Below are positions 9,101-17,014 of a DNA stretch of 30,571 nt, in pieces. Positions within the stretch are counted from its first letter, which is position 1; every line of letters starts with the position of its first letter. The notes under the pieces are model-generated. The model saw only the letters and a list, made by a program, of their open reading frames with translations. It was not told the DNA's origin and searched no databases. Made by a program: the position numbers and the translations under genes. Source of the DNA: a virus; IMG/VR virus record IMGVR_UViG_3300036770_002962, positions 1 through 30,571 of that record. The stretch is one strand, 5' to 3'.

Positions 9101-10009
9101 CAGCTCGCCCGCCATTGCGGGCTTGCCCTGATACTGCTCCGCAGCTTTCAGGAAGTCGTCCAGGTTATTGATTCCGGCCCGTTGCAGATCCGCACGAACG
9201 GCCTTTTGCGCGACCCGTTCCGCCTGCCGAGCGGTTGCGCCCGGTCCAAAGGCTTTGACCGCCTGTCCTGCAATTGCGGTTCCCACCGGCTGAAGCGCAC
9301 GGCCTACAACCGGCAACGCGCCGCCAACCACCGCGCCCAATCCAGCCGCAGGAAGCGCCGCTTGACCGCGCTCCTCCATCGTCGGACCCGCCTGACCGGC
9401 CTGCATAGCGCGCCGCTCGGCCTCAACTGTACCGCCATACAACGCGCCCTCTGTAGCTCCGAGGCCCGCACCGGCTGCTATGCGCCCACCCATACGGGTG
9501 AGGCCCGTGCTGGGAATAGCTCGCGCCAGAACATTGACCGCCGGTCGCGCCGCCATCGTCACGCCCTTAGCGACACCTGCTGCAGGTGCCATGAAGCCCG
9601 CAATATCTGCGGCAGCTGTGCTAAGAGGAAACGCTTGTGCGCCCTGCTGCAAGCGCTGTTGATAGAACGCCTTGGCCTCGGGAAACTGACCAGTAAGCGC
9701 ATAGGGTGCGGCAAGGATGTTAGGCGCTTGGCCTAGAGTTGCTGACTGCGCAAATTGACCTGCAACGGCTCCAAGGCGCGTTGGAGCCTTAGGGCGCTGG
9801 GGTTGTGTCTCCGGAACCGGGACATTCGCCGCCCCTGCTCGAAATGCCTGGCGGCTTGCTTCTTCCTCCGGCTGATAGCCTAAACCGCCCAAAGCCGTTG
9901 GACGCTTCATCTCAGCCGCTGGTTTTTGCTTGGCTGCTCGCGCTTCCAGTTCTCTAAGCCGCTTGAGCTTCCGCAGCCGCGTGAGTTCCGAGCGTTCGTC
10001 AACCACCAC
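6164..10009 (-). CDS. Giant ejection (internal virion) protein with polyvalent-protein-type C-terminus
   Basis: The 1281-residue product starts at GTG 10009 or 10006, five or eight bases after GGAG; its start overlaps the preceding stop by 11 bp. The N-terminus is basic and helical. Residues of about 80-260 are Ala/Gly-rich with amphipathic or hydrophobic glycine-zipper stretches, and about 270-650 is helical. A second Gly/Ala-rich stretch follows near 700-760. The last 500 residues differ: acidic and aromatic-rich with EEIQSDWHQAGRQKGY, then AWVQLVLKRALRYAAEN and a closing beta-rich part. I know these motifs from large polyvalent phage proteins delivered with the genome. As the last of three ejection-type genes it probably enters the cell with DNA, as P22 gp16/gp20/gp7 do. 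The enzymatic activity of the C-terminal module is unknown to me. Confidence 0.85.
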   Translation of the reverse strand: MVVDERSELTRLRKLKRLRELEARAAKQKPAAEMKRPTALGGLGYQPEEEASRQAFRAGAANVPVPETQPQRPKAPTRLGAVAGQFAQSATLGQAPNILAAPYALTGQFPEAKAFYQQRLQQGAQAFPLSTAAADIAGFMAPAAGVAKGVTMAARPAVNVLARAIPSTGLTRMGGRIAAGAGLGATEGALYGGTVEAERRAMQAGQAGPTMEERGQAALPAAGLGAVVGGALPVVGRALQPVGTAIAGQAVKAFGPGATARQAERVAQKAVRADLQRAGINNLDDFLKAAEQYQGKPAMAGELAQSTLNTLTALVRGKGTTGDKVQAILADRVAGFPARMMRDLETSTGLKADEILGDVDAMVKAARETATPQYDIAKAAPFKVSTKLQNLIDRSPTVQQAVEAARGVIADKAAASGRAIDEIPPLEFYDEVKQQIDRIEFSGRKMGDKETRQIDEVRRAFVAALDEIVPGAYAAARKAGGEAPKVREAVKLGQNSYTKPLEQVAADISQMDDAAAKAYRGAFVTNLVNKIRMGQLKPAALRAPNLRDKMALLFGDDAADQLVTKFSQEFDLLKKGSRLDPNVGSVTSQALLGMPDQALDDLLNAGSSATAIVRNTLAGNVGEAARLAIQFARRAGYTEAQQNAIGDLLMSDPQRAARLLFPNEMARLGASARGATAQNVLANPTQAPKGGRNTLAMPPELGGAFVGGALGGTQGETPEERARNALLGAAGGAVGGRLARGAAIDRTRMGSNLGNVLAPQPPQGPKVSPLGFYSELENAVMQSTTNRAPAAQWKATISKAPNVKAEEMEWTGFNDWLDLQTGPVSKQEALDYLKTKGVQLEETVLGGGDGNVPSVEELARQRFDESWEAGDWFDWLREDRNARLEEMYKKQPQSIRDEYDDYGGAETWAGDHLPSKGRMRYIDEDLFSQAELQAFKDEAWRQARNDYYQGAEDVRRDMLNNSTMVGDTKFAQFTLPGGSNYKEVLLKLPQAPHPQPELRFAKNVLEKINTPEDVSNARKFGPLEFREAIKGLTDEQVLEAARTPFPQDMQFRSSHWDDPNVLAHMRFKERDIDGKRVMALEEIQSDWHQAGRQKGYKEGRNLNADLDAVIAESRQYAAQGQRPPRELTERQLALQSEIAEQIRAGYEDKVPDAPFKNNAWVQLVLKRALRYAAENDFDELAWIPGNVQNGKIVNANDNRGDFYDKIVVNAANKLGKKYGATTGRRTVDGPQGEKVQLHSLPITPEMRKQILEKGVPLFSVAASASMIPQEQKKPPGNKPRG
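6168..6198 (+). terminator. Rho-independent terminator after the rightward membrane gene
   Basis: CCCCTCGGC (6168-6176), a TTATT loop, GCCGGGGGG (6182-6190) and eight T residues (6191-6198) form a nine-pair stem with one G-U pair and a perfect U-tract on the plus strand. It lies 19 bp after the stop of the membrane gene and inside the last codons of the leftward ejection-protein gene, so the same DNA serves as coding sequence on the other strand. It would shield the leftward operon from opposing transcription. Confidence 0.9.
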
Positions 10010-11306
10010 CTAACTCCCGCCTTAGTTGTTCCAACTCTGCTTGCTCTGCAGCTGATAGATTACCACCCGAAACTGTTGCTTGCGGCGAGGGAGGCGGAGC
10101 GCCGGGCTCTCCGGAACGCAGAATAAAGCCGCGTTGCGATTGCGCGGATGCGGATTGGCGCGGCTGATAAAACCTTTTTAGTTCAGGCGTGTTCGCATAA
10201 ATTGAATATTCATCCCGCAAGGCTGCCTCGCGATCGTTCAACAGTTGTTCAATCGCATCTAATTTTGCCCTAGCGCCTTCTTTGCCGCCTTTTGCGTAAA
10301 ACTTATCAACCCGACCCGGTTCCCCAATCATATCGTTCAAAATTGCAAAATCAGGTCCAACTAGAGCGCCAAGATCCAAACCAGCAGGCCCTTTTAGTTG
10401 CATGGCAAGGGCTCGATGAGTTGTCTCAAGTGTTGCACCTTTTGCGCCAAAGCCACCTTGCGCCAAAAAGTCAGAGTTCAAAACGGCTTGTTTGAAATTT
10501 TGCAATGCTTTGCGAAATGGCGTAGCCGCTGCAAACTTTTTTGCCGCCTCACGGGCAAGGGTGGGGTTTAGTTTAGGCTCAGAGGGCATAGCCTGCTTAT
10601 CCGCTGGCCCTCCCGGAATAGGGGTTAAATCACCCTCTGGTGTATAACGGTAACCGCTTGGTGCACGCGGGGCGGCTGCTGCTGTGGTTGCCCTTGGCAT
10701 AGCTTGAGGACCACCCGGAACAGGTCTTAGCTCCCCCGTTTCAGGGTCGTACATATACCCGGTCGGAATTGCACCCATGGTAGAGGGAAGCTGGATCTTC
10801 TCCATTTCCTGCCCCATCGCCGTTCCAAACATGCGCAAATTGTCGTCGGACAAATCCTGCTGACTAAGTTGACTAATTGTGTCTGGCGGGAGGCCCATAG
10901 CCTGGAAGGTATTGCCAAACATGGAAAGAGCTTGGGCGCGCTGCTCTTTGGGAATCTGCAACAAGGCCTGGCTTACATTTCCAAGATACTGAAGCTTATC
11001 CGCCGCCGCTTGACGCGCCATTTTGTCAGCGTCCTGTTGCCGCGTGTACGCCAGCGCCTCCGCCTGTTCCTTTTGCTTGCGCATCGCCTCCGTCTGAGCG
11101 GCTTCACGCTGTCCAAGAATATCCACCTGCTCAACCATACCGGCCCGGCCATACGCTTCCCGGGCGGCTCGCGTATCGCCACGCGCCAGAGCTCGAGCGG
11201 CCTGGTTCTGTCCGATCTGCTGGCGGGCGCTTTCAACCGCCTGTTGACCGCGCTGGAAAGCCTGCTGCGTTCCACCGACGATGTCCGTAAAGTAATTTTG
11301 CGCCAT
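9999..11306 (-). CDS. Ejection (internal virion/DNA transfer) protein, middle of three
   Basis: The best start is the ATG at 11306, one base after the preceding stop and eight bases after GAGG; this gives 435 residues. A longer in-frame reading to 11345 would overlap the upstream gene. The protein is soluble: an N-terminal Ala/Gln/Arg helical region (to about residue 140), a Pro/Gly linker with two copies of a GY-Y-PE-G-L-P-IPGG-like motif (near 180-240), and a C-terminal helical domain. The linker repeats suggest small beta hairpins. Position between two other ejection-type genes and composition match proteins packed in podovirus capsids and injected with DNA. There is no sequence motif that gives an enzyme activity. 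Confidence 0.8.
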   Translation of the reverse strand: MAQNYFTDIVGGTQQAFQRGQQAVESARQQIGQNQAARALARGDTRAAREAYGRAGMVEQVDILGQREAAQTEAMRKQKEQAEALAYTRQQDADKMARQAAADKLQYLGNVSQALLQIPKEQRAQALSMFGNTFQAMGLPPDTISQLSQQDLSDDNLRMFGTAMGQEMEKIQLPSTMGAIPTGYMYDPETGELRPVPGGPQAMPRATTAAAAPRAPSGYRYTPEGDLTPIPGGPADKQAMPSEPKLNPTLAREAAKKFAAATPFRKALQNFKQAVLNSDFLAQGGFGAKGATLETTHRALAMQLKGPAGLDLGALVGPDFAILNDMIGEPGRVDKFYAKGGKEGARAKLDAIEQLLNDREAALRDEYSIYANTPELKRFYQPRQSASAQSQRGFILRSGEPGAPPPSPQATVSGGNLSAAEQAELEQLRRELGGG

Positions 11307-11307
11307 G

Positions 11308-12498
11308 TCAGACCCTCGGTGCCGCAGGTGGTTGGAAGGTTGCAAAGGATTGGCCGGTTAAGCCGCCATAGCCGCGCGTTTGAGCGGCAGGGTTGAACAT
11401 TTCACGCGCCTGGTTCTGACCGCCCATGCTGGTTAAAATATTGGACAAGCCGCCCGCCACCTCACCCGCTACCTGACCGCCTGCATAGCGGTTCGCATAA
11501 CTTGTCTGTCCTCGAAGAGCGGCCATGTTCTGTTGTGCCTGCCCATAGCTGGCGGCGTAGTTCTGCCCAGCCGCGCCGATCTGACTGGTTGCGCTTGGCC
11601 CATAGCCCGCCAGTTGAGACAGGCGGTTGAAGTAATTTGCATACTCGGCGGAAGCCTCCTGCTGGCCTACGTTCTGAAGCTCGCGCATGGCCGCACCGCT
11701 TTCCAGCCCGCCCATGGCCGCCCGCTGCGCCAGTACGTTCTGCGAGCCCTGCTGCAAGCGGTATTGATAGTCAGGCGAGGCAAAGAAGCCAGCGAAGCGG
11801 GGATCTGCACCCGCTGGCGCATTGGCTGGCATGGCTTGACCCGCTGGCGCCTGTGGTGCGGGCTGTCCAGCGGCCTGTTGCGCCGGAGCCATTTGCAGGG
11901 TCTGGTCTTGGCGTGGCGCCATTGCAACACCCGAGACCTCGCCCTCAGGGCTTATGGCCATGGTCCGCGCCGCGGCGGTTTCCAGTCCCGGCATAGCCTG
12001 CGAGCCCATTTGTCCCGCTATCTGCTGCTCGTAAGCTTGCGGCGCCTGGCGGCCCTCTGCGGCTCCGAAGGTGGAGTAATGATATTGTGCAAAGGCGTTC
12101 GGGTCGCCGTTAAACATGGCTGCAACTTGTGGCTTGGCGAACTCCCGCGCAACGTCAGGATTGGCCGCAAGATAGGCGTTCTGTCCCCCCCCCATCGGGG
12201 TAGGCGTCTGCATTGGCTGCTGACCCTGAGCGGCTGCAAACGTACCTTGCGGAACCTGTATGCCGTAAAGCTGACTGAGTTGCTGCAACGCCCCTAAGCC
12301 AACCTGGCGCCACGGCTCAAGGTCCGCGCGCTGCTGCTGATACATTTGCTGTTCAAGGCCGAGTTGCTGATTTGTGGCTTGCTGTTGCGCTTGTAACGCC
12401 TCAGATCCCGCCTTGCGTTGCTGGGATGCGCCGTAAAGCGTGGCCCCTGCTGACAGAGCGGTTGATGCGATAATGGCCGCAGTTGTCCCAATCGCCAT
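11308..12498 (-). CDS. Ejection (DNA transfer) protein, first of three
   Basis: The 396-residue product starts at ATG 12498, one base past the GNAT stop. Residues 4-25 are a hydrophobic Ala/Thr stretch that could act as a membrane helix. A Gln-rich coiled region covers 30-75. The central 100-230 part is low-complexity Ala/Pro/Gln and holds an AYLAANPDVA motif. The C-terminal part (FFASPDYQYRLQQGSQN, then AAMGGLESGAAMREL, then an Ala/Gly/Gln-rich end) is a pattern I associate with phage proteins annotated as DNA transfer or tail-associated ejection proteins. Family knowledge: P22 gp7 and its relatives leave the capsid and help form a conduit through the envelope. Confidence in the broad role is good, in details low. 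Confidence 0.8.
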   Translation of the reverse strand: MAIGTTAAIIASTALSAGATLYGASQQRKAGSEALQAQQQATNQQLGLEQQMYQQQRADLEPWRQVGLGALQQLSQLYGIQVPQGTFAAAQGQQPMQTPTPMGGGQNAYLAANPDVAREFAKPQVAAMFNGDPNAFAQYHYSTFGAAEGRQAPQAYEQQIAGQMGSQAMPGLETAAARTMAISPEGEVSGVAMAPRQDQTLQMAPAQQAAGQPAPQAPAGQAMPANAPAGADPRFAGFFASPDYQYRLQQGSQNVLAQRAAMGGLESGAAMRELQNVGQQEASAEYANYFNRLSQLAGYGPSATSQIGAAGQNYAASYGQAQQNMAALRGQTSYANRYAGGQVAGEVAGGLSNILTSMGGQNQAREMFNPAAQTRGYGGLTGQSFATFQPPAAPRV

Positions 12499-12499
12499 C

Positions 12500-12907
12500 T
12501 CAGAACCTCTTTATATAAGCCGTTTCAGCCCGCTCAAAGCCCGCTCGCGTATAAACCGCGTTAACCGCTTCGCTTCTGTTATCCGAAAGCGCTGAGAATT
12601 GCACGGCAGTTGCGCCATTTTCTTGAGCCCATGCCTCAAAAGCTTTTCGCAGCTCCCGCCCCTGCTTCGGAGCCCACCAGAACATTTCAACCGCCAGCTT
12701 GAAACCTGGCGCAAAGTAGAACGGCGTAATCACTCCCCCACACATTCCCTCATCGGTCAGGAATATTACCCCGTTTTGAATGACGTTTGCCGCGAAAAGC
12801 CCGGTTGCGTCATCGTCGTATGGAACATGGTTCCACGGGCTGTAGCTGTGGAAAGCCCTGCCCATCGCAACAATTGAGGGAATATCTTCAACCGTCGCCC
12901 GCCTCAC
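12500..12907 (-). CDS. GNAT-family N-acetyltransferase
   Basis: The 135-residue product begins RRATVEDIPSIVAMGRAFH, the usual first strand and helix of GNAT enzymes. It ends with an SDNRSEAVNAVYTRAGFERAE stretch, the late motif in which a residue of the helix binds acetyl-CoA. The central R/Q-x-x-G-x-G/A loop is replaced by PKQGRELRKAFEAWA, which still fits pyrophosphate binding. Small GNATs in this genome position, between the tail-hub block and the ejection genes, occur in many podoviruses; the substrate is unknown. It overlaps the gene upstream by four bases (ATGA), so it is translated with virion genes. It may modify a virion or host protein, which is inference. Confidence 0.85.
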   Translation of the reverse strand: MRRATVEDIPSIVAMGRAFHSYSPWNHVPYDDDATGLFAANVIQNGVIFLTDEGMCGGVITPFYFAPGFKLAVEMFWWAPKQGRELRKAFEAWAQENGATAVQFSALSDNRSEAVNAVYTRAGFERAETAYIKRF

Positions 12908-13248
12908 ACCGTTGTCTCCGTGACCGATCCGAGGAGGCGGAGCTTTGTTGTGGTGTCGCCCTTGGCGTATATCTTTGCCCCCGCAGGCAAGCCGGACAGG
13001 CCCACCAGCGGCGCAAGGTCGGTCTGTTGGCTTCCAATCGTGCGGGTGTAGATCAGGTTCGCCGTCGCCACTGCGGCCCCATCCAGCGCCACATGAAGCG
13101 TCAGGGTGTAACCCGTGGTCGCGTCGGTATTGTAGCAGAGAAGCTTTTGCACAGTAGCTTTGTAGCCCGCCGGAACGGTGTAAACCGCCACGCTTGAGGC
13201 GGTCAGAAGGGCGCCGCTATTGTCAAATGCTACGGACCGGCTGCTCAT
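12904..13248 (-). CDS. Small beta-rich virion-type protein
   Basis: The 114-residue protein is made of alternating hydrophobic and Thr/Ser-rich strands (VYTVPAGYKATVQKLLCYN, LTLHVALDGAAVATANLIY) with no helix of note, signal or membrane span. That is the composition of a small beta-sandwich head or tail decoration protein. It is joined by ATGA to the GNAT gene and follows the coiled-coil gene by two bases. I cannot name a family. A decoration or fiber-attachment role fits the position but is inference. Confidence 0.7.
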   Translation of the reverse strand: MSSRSVAFDNSGALLTASSVAVYTVPAGYKATVQKLLCYNTDATTGYTLTLHVALDGAAVATANLIYTRTIGSQQTDLAPLVGLSGLPAGAKIYAKGDTTTKLRLLGSVTETTV

Positions 13249-13250
13249 GA

Positions 13251-13742
13251 TCAGGGCTCCAATACTGCAAACTCACCCGGAGGCGGTCCGGGATCCGTTC
13301 CGCCAGGAACGCCATAAGTTCCGACGTTGTAAACGTTGAACGTCCCTGCCGCAGGCATATACATATAATCCGTGACGCCCAAGCCCCTAACCTTGAGATC
13401 AAAAGTTGCAAGCTGGGGCACGATGTTTTCAACTCGCGCGGCTGACACGGCCTCCGCCGCCAACGCCTGAGCCCCTGAGACGCTATCCTCAAGATCCGCC
13501 AGACGAGCCGTAAAGTCCCCAGAGATGTCATTGATATTCGTAGCAAGGTCCGCAAGCGCCGCTTCCAGATCCGCAATCCTGTTCGTTAGCTCCGCCGTCA
13601 AATCTGACAACGCGGCAAGCGTGGCTTGCGTTGCGGCCTCCACCACCTCATCCTTGACCGTAGTCAGCCATTGATGGCCGTACCGGGTCAGGCGCCCGGT
13701 TGCGTCAACAAATGGATCCCCTGCGCTTGGATAATCGGTCAT
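13251..13742 (-). CDS. Coiled-coil structural protein (tail needle/fiber-linker type)
   Basis: The 163-residue product has a short N-terminal head (residues 1-28), a long heptad-like helix (about 30-110, with repeated L/I at a/d positions such as ALSDLTAELTNRIADLEAAL), and a beta-rich C-terminal knob ending in Pro/Gly. This architecture suits a trimeric rod: a tail needle, fiber linker or short fiber. It overlaps the tail-hub gene by ATGA. In P22 the needle gene (26) follows gene 10 directly, the same order as here. Assigning it as the needle plug is plausible but rests on order and architecture, not on sequence similarity. Confidence 0.7.
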   Translation of the reverse strand: MTDYPSAGDPFVDATGRLTRYGHQWLTTVKDEVVEAATQATLAALSDLTAELTNRIADLEAALADLATNINDISGDFTARLADLEDSVSGAQALAAEAVSAARVENIVPQLATFDLKVRGLGVTDYMYMPAAGTFNVYNVGTYGVPGGTDPGPPPGEFAVLEP

Positions 13743-15115
13743 ATCTCGTTAATCCACGCGCTTGAAACTCGCATGGGCGCCGTGTTGGTCGTTCGCACCT
13801 GAAACACCCGGCCCGGCCTGCGGATCTGTCCCAGACGATACCAAAGTATCTCTTGTCCGTAGTTGCCCGTCAGGCCAAGGCTTACGCCCTCGTAAGGGCC
13901 GAAGGTCTGGCCCCCGTCATCGCTATACCGCATTTCCAGCGTCACATTTACTCCGATCGGGGGAGTTCCCGTGGCGACCGTCACGCCAAAAGTCCGGCAG
14001 GGGAACTTATCGCCTTCTGCGAGAACTCCAGCGGTAAAGATGCGTTGAATGGGATCAGATCCGTCCGCCGAGCTTTCCGGGTTCAATCGCCAGATCTGAC
14101 CCGTCTCATCATCTCCCGCGTAAACCTCCGCGCCCTCACCCTGAACGCCAAGATGCGCCCTCCAGGTTGACCGTTCATAACTTGAGAACTCCGCCCAGAT
14201 CTGGGTCGCCACGTCGTAAACGTAGGTTCCCTGCGTGCCGATCGAGAGGCAGTAGAAGGTGTGCCCGTCCTGGGCGTAGGTCCAAGCTCGCAAGTCTTCA
14301 AAGTCTGCCTTGCGGATCCGCTCTTCGATGCCATGATTGGACAGGCGCTGAGGCGCACTGTCCCCAGCCCGATAGACAATCCCGTCATTTCCTACCCAGA
14401 ATAGGGTGTTATCCAGCTTGGCAATGCTATCGCGCGCCGCGCATCCCTTTTGAAACTCTCGCCCCTTGGCAACGCGGAACGGCTCCACCGCCAGGCCGGT
14501 CGGATACCAAGCCTCGACCGTCGCCTCGCCGAACAGATACAACTCGTTCGCGCTGGCGAAGACCGCGATGAGATCGTCTGGCGTGGAGCTGGCCGCGCTG
14601 TAATCCAGCGCTCCAAACGTGATCCCATTGATTGCTGACCAGTAAATGCGTTGGCTGTTAGCCCTGACTGCAATGAAATAGCTGTTAAGCCACGCAACGG
14701 AGACGACGCCTGCACTGTCGGGAAAGCTGACCGTTGAAATCGTGGTTCCATCTGTGGAGTAAAGCGCCGTTCCGTTAGCGATCAGCGCATAGGTGGGACC
14801 GATCGCAATTGAGACGCGATCGGAGCCGGGAATAGCGCCGAGAGACGTTGCAACGCCTGCCACTGTCACCCGGTAAGCCGTTTCACCGCTCACCACGATT
14901 ATATCGCCGTTGAATGCGCCAGGCTCACGGGCAATCCCCCGAATCGGGCCGCTTCCCGCTGTCGTCAAAGCCGTAAGCCCGGCGCGCTGAAGAAGGACAA
15001 AGCCACTTTCCAACGCGACCGGGCTTGGTTCGCCAATGTAGTTCTTAAGCACGATCTCGGGCAGGCGCGTTTCTGCACGCTGATAGGTCTGCAATCCGAG
15101 AGCGATCTTCGGCAT
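13739..15115 (-). CDS. P22 gp10-like tail hub (packaged-DNA stabilization) protein
   Basis: The 458-residue protein shows repeated beta-blade segments over residues 40-340, such as DIIVVSGETAYRVTVAG and YWSAINGITFGALDY. The C-terminal part reads EMRYSDDGGQTFGPY, then WYRLGQIRRPGRVFQVR. From memory the same layout closes P22 gp10 (a strand with DG-x-x-(Y/F)G, then LWKRVGRIR, then VFK-like). Family knowledge: gp10 forms the hexameric hub below the portal and gp4 ring and keeps DNA in the head. The start overlaps the stop of the small basic protein as TAATG. It lies in the late block with the gp4-like gene, as expected. No defects are visible. Confidence 0.85.
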   Translation of the reverse strand: MPKIALGLQTYQRAETRLPEIVLKNYIGEPSPVALESGFVLLQRAGLTALTTAGSGPIRGIAREPGAFNGDIIVVSGETAYRVTVAGVATSLGAIPGSDRVSIAIGPTYALIANGTALYSTDGTTISTVSFPDSAGVVSVAWLNSYFIAVRANSQRIYWSAINGITFGALDYSAASSTPDDLIAVFASANELYLFGEATVEAWYPTGLAVEPFRVAKGREFQKGCAARDSIAKLDNTLFWVGNDGIVYRAGDSAPQRLSNHGIEERIRKADFEDLRAWTYAQDGHTFYCLSIGTQGTYVYDVATQIWAEFSSYERSTWRAHLGVQGEGAEVYAGDDETGQIWRLNPESSADGSDPIQRIFTAGVLAEGDKFPCRTFGVTVATGTPPIGVNVTLEMRYSDDGGQTFGPYEGVSLGLTGNYGQEILWYRLGQIRRPGRVFQVRTTNTAPMRVSSAWINEI

Positions 15116-15243
15116 TACTTCTTCTTCTTCGGCATCATCGGCTTGGTCATCTTGACCGGCTTGCCGCTCTTCTCAGATGCGGCCTTCGCGGCCTTCATCC
15201 CTGCGGGGCCATATCCGTACTTCTTTCCACCGACCATCGGCAT
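15115..15243 (-). CDS. Small lysine-rich phage protein (42 aa)
   Basis: The minus-strand ATG at 15243 opens 42 codons starting MPMVGGKKYGYGPAGMKAAK and ending in four lysines, then TAA overlapping the ATG of the tail-hub gene (TAATG). The protein is very basic, with a GGKKYGYGPAGMKAAK core. Tiny proteins of this sort (V-G-x-K-K-[FY]-x-Y...G...AA) are scattered through the structural regions of many tailed phages; a DNA- or capsid-binding role has been guessed but I know of none proven. The tight gene coupling is good evidence that it is translated. Confidence 0.75.
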   Translation of the reverse strand: MPMVGGKKYGYGPAGMKAAKAASEKSGKPVKMTKPMMPKKKK

Positions 15244-15244
15244 G

Positions 15245-15421
15245 TTATTTTCCTTTCCTTGACTTGCCCGCGCTGCTGAGTGCGATTGCGACGGCTTGTT
15301 TACGTGAGGTCACAACCGGCGCCTTCTTTGGCCCTTTCGGATTAATTCCGCCGTGAAGCGTTCCCGCCTTGAACTCGCGCATGACTTTGGAAATCTTCTT
15401 ATCCGCCTGCGTCTTTTTCAT
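15245..15421 (-). CDS. Small basic DUF6496-like protein (58 aa)
   Basis: The ATG at 15421 opens 58 codons: a Lys-rich N-terminus, then KVMREFKAGTLHGG, a loop, and TSRKQAVAIALSSAGKSRK at the end. The pair VMREFK-x-G-x-L and RKQAxAIALSxAGKS is the pattern I remember for the DUF6496 family, small proteins in phages and bacteria of unknown function. It ends one base before the ATG of the next small basic gene. A weak AAAGG lies 11 bases before the start. The function is unknown; basic charge suggests nucleic-acid contact. Confidence 0.75.
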   Translation of the reverse strand: MKKTQADKKISKVMREFKAGTLHGGINPKGPKKAPVVTSRKQAVAIALSSAGKSRKGK

Positions 15422-15447
15422 AATCTTATTGCCTTTAACCCGTATTA

Positions 15448-15687
15448 CTAATTTCCTGCTTCAATTGCGGTCTCAATTGCTGCGTTGATCGGCGCGAGGT
15501 CATAACCAGCCCACCAGTCATTCATGAGCATCTGTTTCAAATGCAGGACGTTGCGGGCGAGCGTGTTAACGCCGTCCGCGTCCTGCGTCGGAACTAAACT
15601 GTTGATGAGGCCAACGCTATCTATCATAGCGCTGTAATAACGAGCGATCTGCTCGGCGCTAGGGGGTTCAATGACAAGATCGAGCAT
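15448..15687 (-). CDS. Small hypothetical protein between fiber and basic proteins
   Basis: The 79-residue product is soluble, acidic and helical (PSAEQIARYYSAMIDSV, then LARNVLHLKQMLMNDWW). The start ATG at 15687 lies three bases after the fiber stop; AAAGGA is about ten bases upstream, inside the last fiber codons, so translation is likely coupled. I do not recognise the family. Its invariable-looking YYxAMIDSVxLIN helix and its position after an S74 fiber suggest a small virion or assembly factor, which is inference. Confidence 0.65.
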   Translation of the reverse strand: MLDLVIEPPSAEQIARYYSAMIDSVGLINSLVPTQDADGVNTLARNVLHLKQMLMNDWWAGYDLAPINAAIETAIEAGN

Positions 15688-15690
15688 TGA

Positions 15691-17004
15691 TTATAATCCT
15701 TTAAGGGCTTTGATTTCCGCCGACAATTGTTTGACGGCGTTGACAAGATGCCAAACCAGCGGATCAGTTGAGACCGACAGGACCCCGGTCGAGTTCTCGG
15801 TTACGCAGGCGGGCAGAACCTGCTGGATTTCCTGCGCGATGACACCAAGCTGGACGCCCTGCCGGTCAATGGCGGCAGACTGCGGCAGTTCGGTGATTTC
15901 CTCGGGCGTACGATATTCAAACGTGCGGACCCTGAGAGCCTCGATGACAGATAAGCCATCGTTGAAATCCGCGATGTTCTTTTTGATGCGAGCGTCGGAA
16001 GTCGTTTCCCAGGTCGTGACGTTCTTTTCGTTATACGCGCCGTTTGTGCCGCCGATAAAGGCAGTGTCATCGCCTTTGCCGGTAAGACCTTCGCCCACAA
16101 CAGTTTGATCGTTGCCGCCTGCTGCGCTGGGGTCGGAAGCGGTTCCAATTATGGTGTTACGTGAGCCGGTAGTAATGACGTCTCCGGTTTCCGTTCCAAT
16201 ACCAACATTTGACGCGCCAGTGGTTTGATAACGTAAGGCAAACGCACCAAGAGCCGAATTACTGCCACCTGTGGAAGTAGTTAGCGCCAGTGCTCCAAAC
16301 GCAGCATTACTGCTTGCAGTCGTATTTGTGCGCAGAGCGTCTTGTCCAAAGCCACAGTTGTATGCACCCGTCGTTGTCGAAAGCATAGAAGAATGACCAA
16401 CGGCGGTGTTAAGCCCGCCTGTTGTGGCCGATGCGAGCGCTTGAAATCCAACTGCGGTGTTGTTGCTAGCGGATGTGTTTGACAATAGCGCCTGATGTCC
16501 GACAGCCGTTAGAGCATCGCCAGTGTTATTGGCGACAGTCGTAGAACCGCGCGCGGCGTCAATACCAACGCCGACATTGTTTGAAGTATTAAAATAACGT
16601 AGCGCGTTTGTCCCAATACCTACGTTATTTCCGCCCGTTGTTGTTTCGCGCAAAGCGTTTGCGCCAAAAGCGTTATTGATACTTCCGGTTGTGACTTCTT
16701 TTGCTGCTCTTGAGCCAATCGCCACATTGCCGGTACCTGTCAAGCTAGCGCTATCCAGCACTTCAAGTCCAAACGCCGTGTTGCTTGATACGCTTGTCTG
16801 ACCACCGAGGCCGATGGTAAGGGTCTGCGCCGTAATGCGCCCGCCTTTGTTGACTTTAAACTGACTGACACCGCCGAGCTGAAAGTCAATGAGCGCAGAA
16901 CTTGCGGAAGACGCGGTGTCGGTCACGTTCATTTTAAGCGCCGTGAAGGTGGTGGCGCCCGCGTTCCAGGTATCCGTGAGGTCGTACAAATAAGCCTTAG
17001 ACAT
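15691..17004 (-). CDS. Tail fiber with 17-residue repeats and S74 autocleaving chaperone domain
   Basis: The 437-residue protein has a short head (1-80) and then about eleven repeats of roughly 17 residues (N-[TV]-A-[VI]-G-x-x-A-L-x...TTG), like the collagen-free heads of trimeric fibers and YadA-type adhesins. Residues from 336 form the intramolecular chaperone: SDARIKKNIADF, then LGVIAQEIQQVLP, then helices. In the S74 family the Ser and Lys of SDxRxKxxI make the catalytic pair; here these are Ser336 and Lys341, both intact, so the chaperone should cut itself off just before Ser336 after trimerisation. The gene lies far from the tailspike and is flanked by small proteins. It is probably a second receptor-binding or head fiber. 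Confidence 0.9.
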   Translation of the reverse strand: MSKAYLYDLTDTWNAGATTFTALKMNVTDTASSASSALIDFQLGGVSQFKVNKGGRITAQTLTIGLGGQTSVSSNTAFGLEVLDSASLTGTGNVAIGSRAAKEVTTGSINNAFGANALRETTTGGNNVGIGTNALRYFNTSNNVGVGIDAARGSTTVANNTGDALTAVGHQALLSNTSASNNTAVGFQALASATTGGLNTAVGHSSMLSTTTGAYNCGFGQDALRTNTTASSNAAFGALALTTSTGGSNSALGAFALRYQTTGASNVGIGTETGDVITTGSRNTIIGTASDPSAAGGNDQTVVGEGLTGKGDDTAFIGGTNGAYNEKNVTTWETTSDARIKKNIADFNDGLSVIEALRVRTFEYRTPEEITELPQSAAIDRQGVQLGVIAQEIQQVLPACVTENSTGVLSVSTDPLVWHLVNAVKQLSAEIKALKGL

Positions 17005-17014
17005 AGATCAGCCC

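Noticed and set aside
11533-12297. Plus-strand frame of 254 codons
   Set aside because: Antisense of an ejection-protein gene; composition is low-complexity and no neighbour runs the same way.
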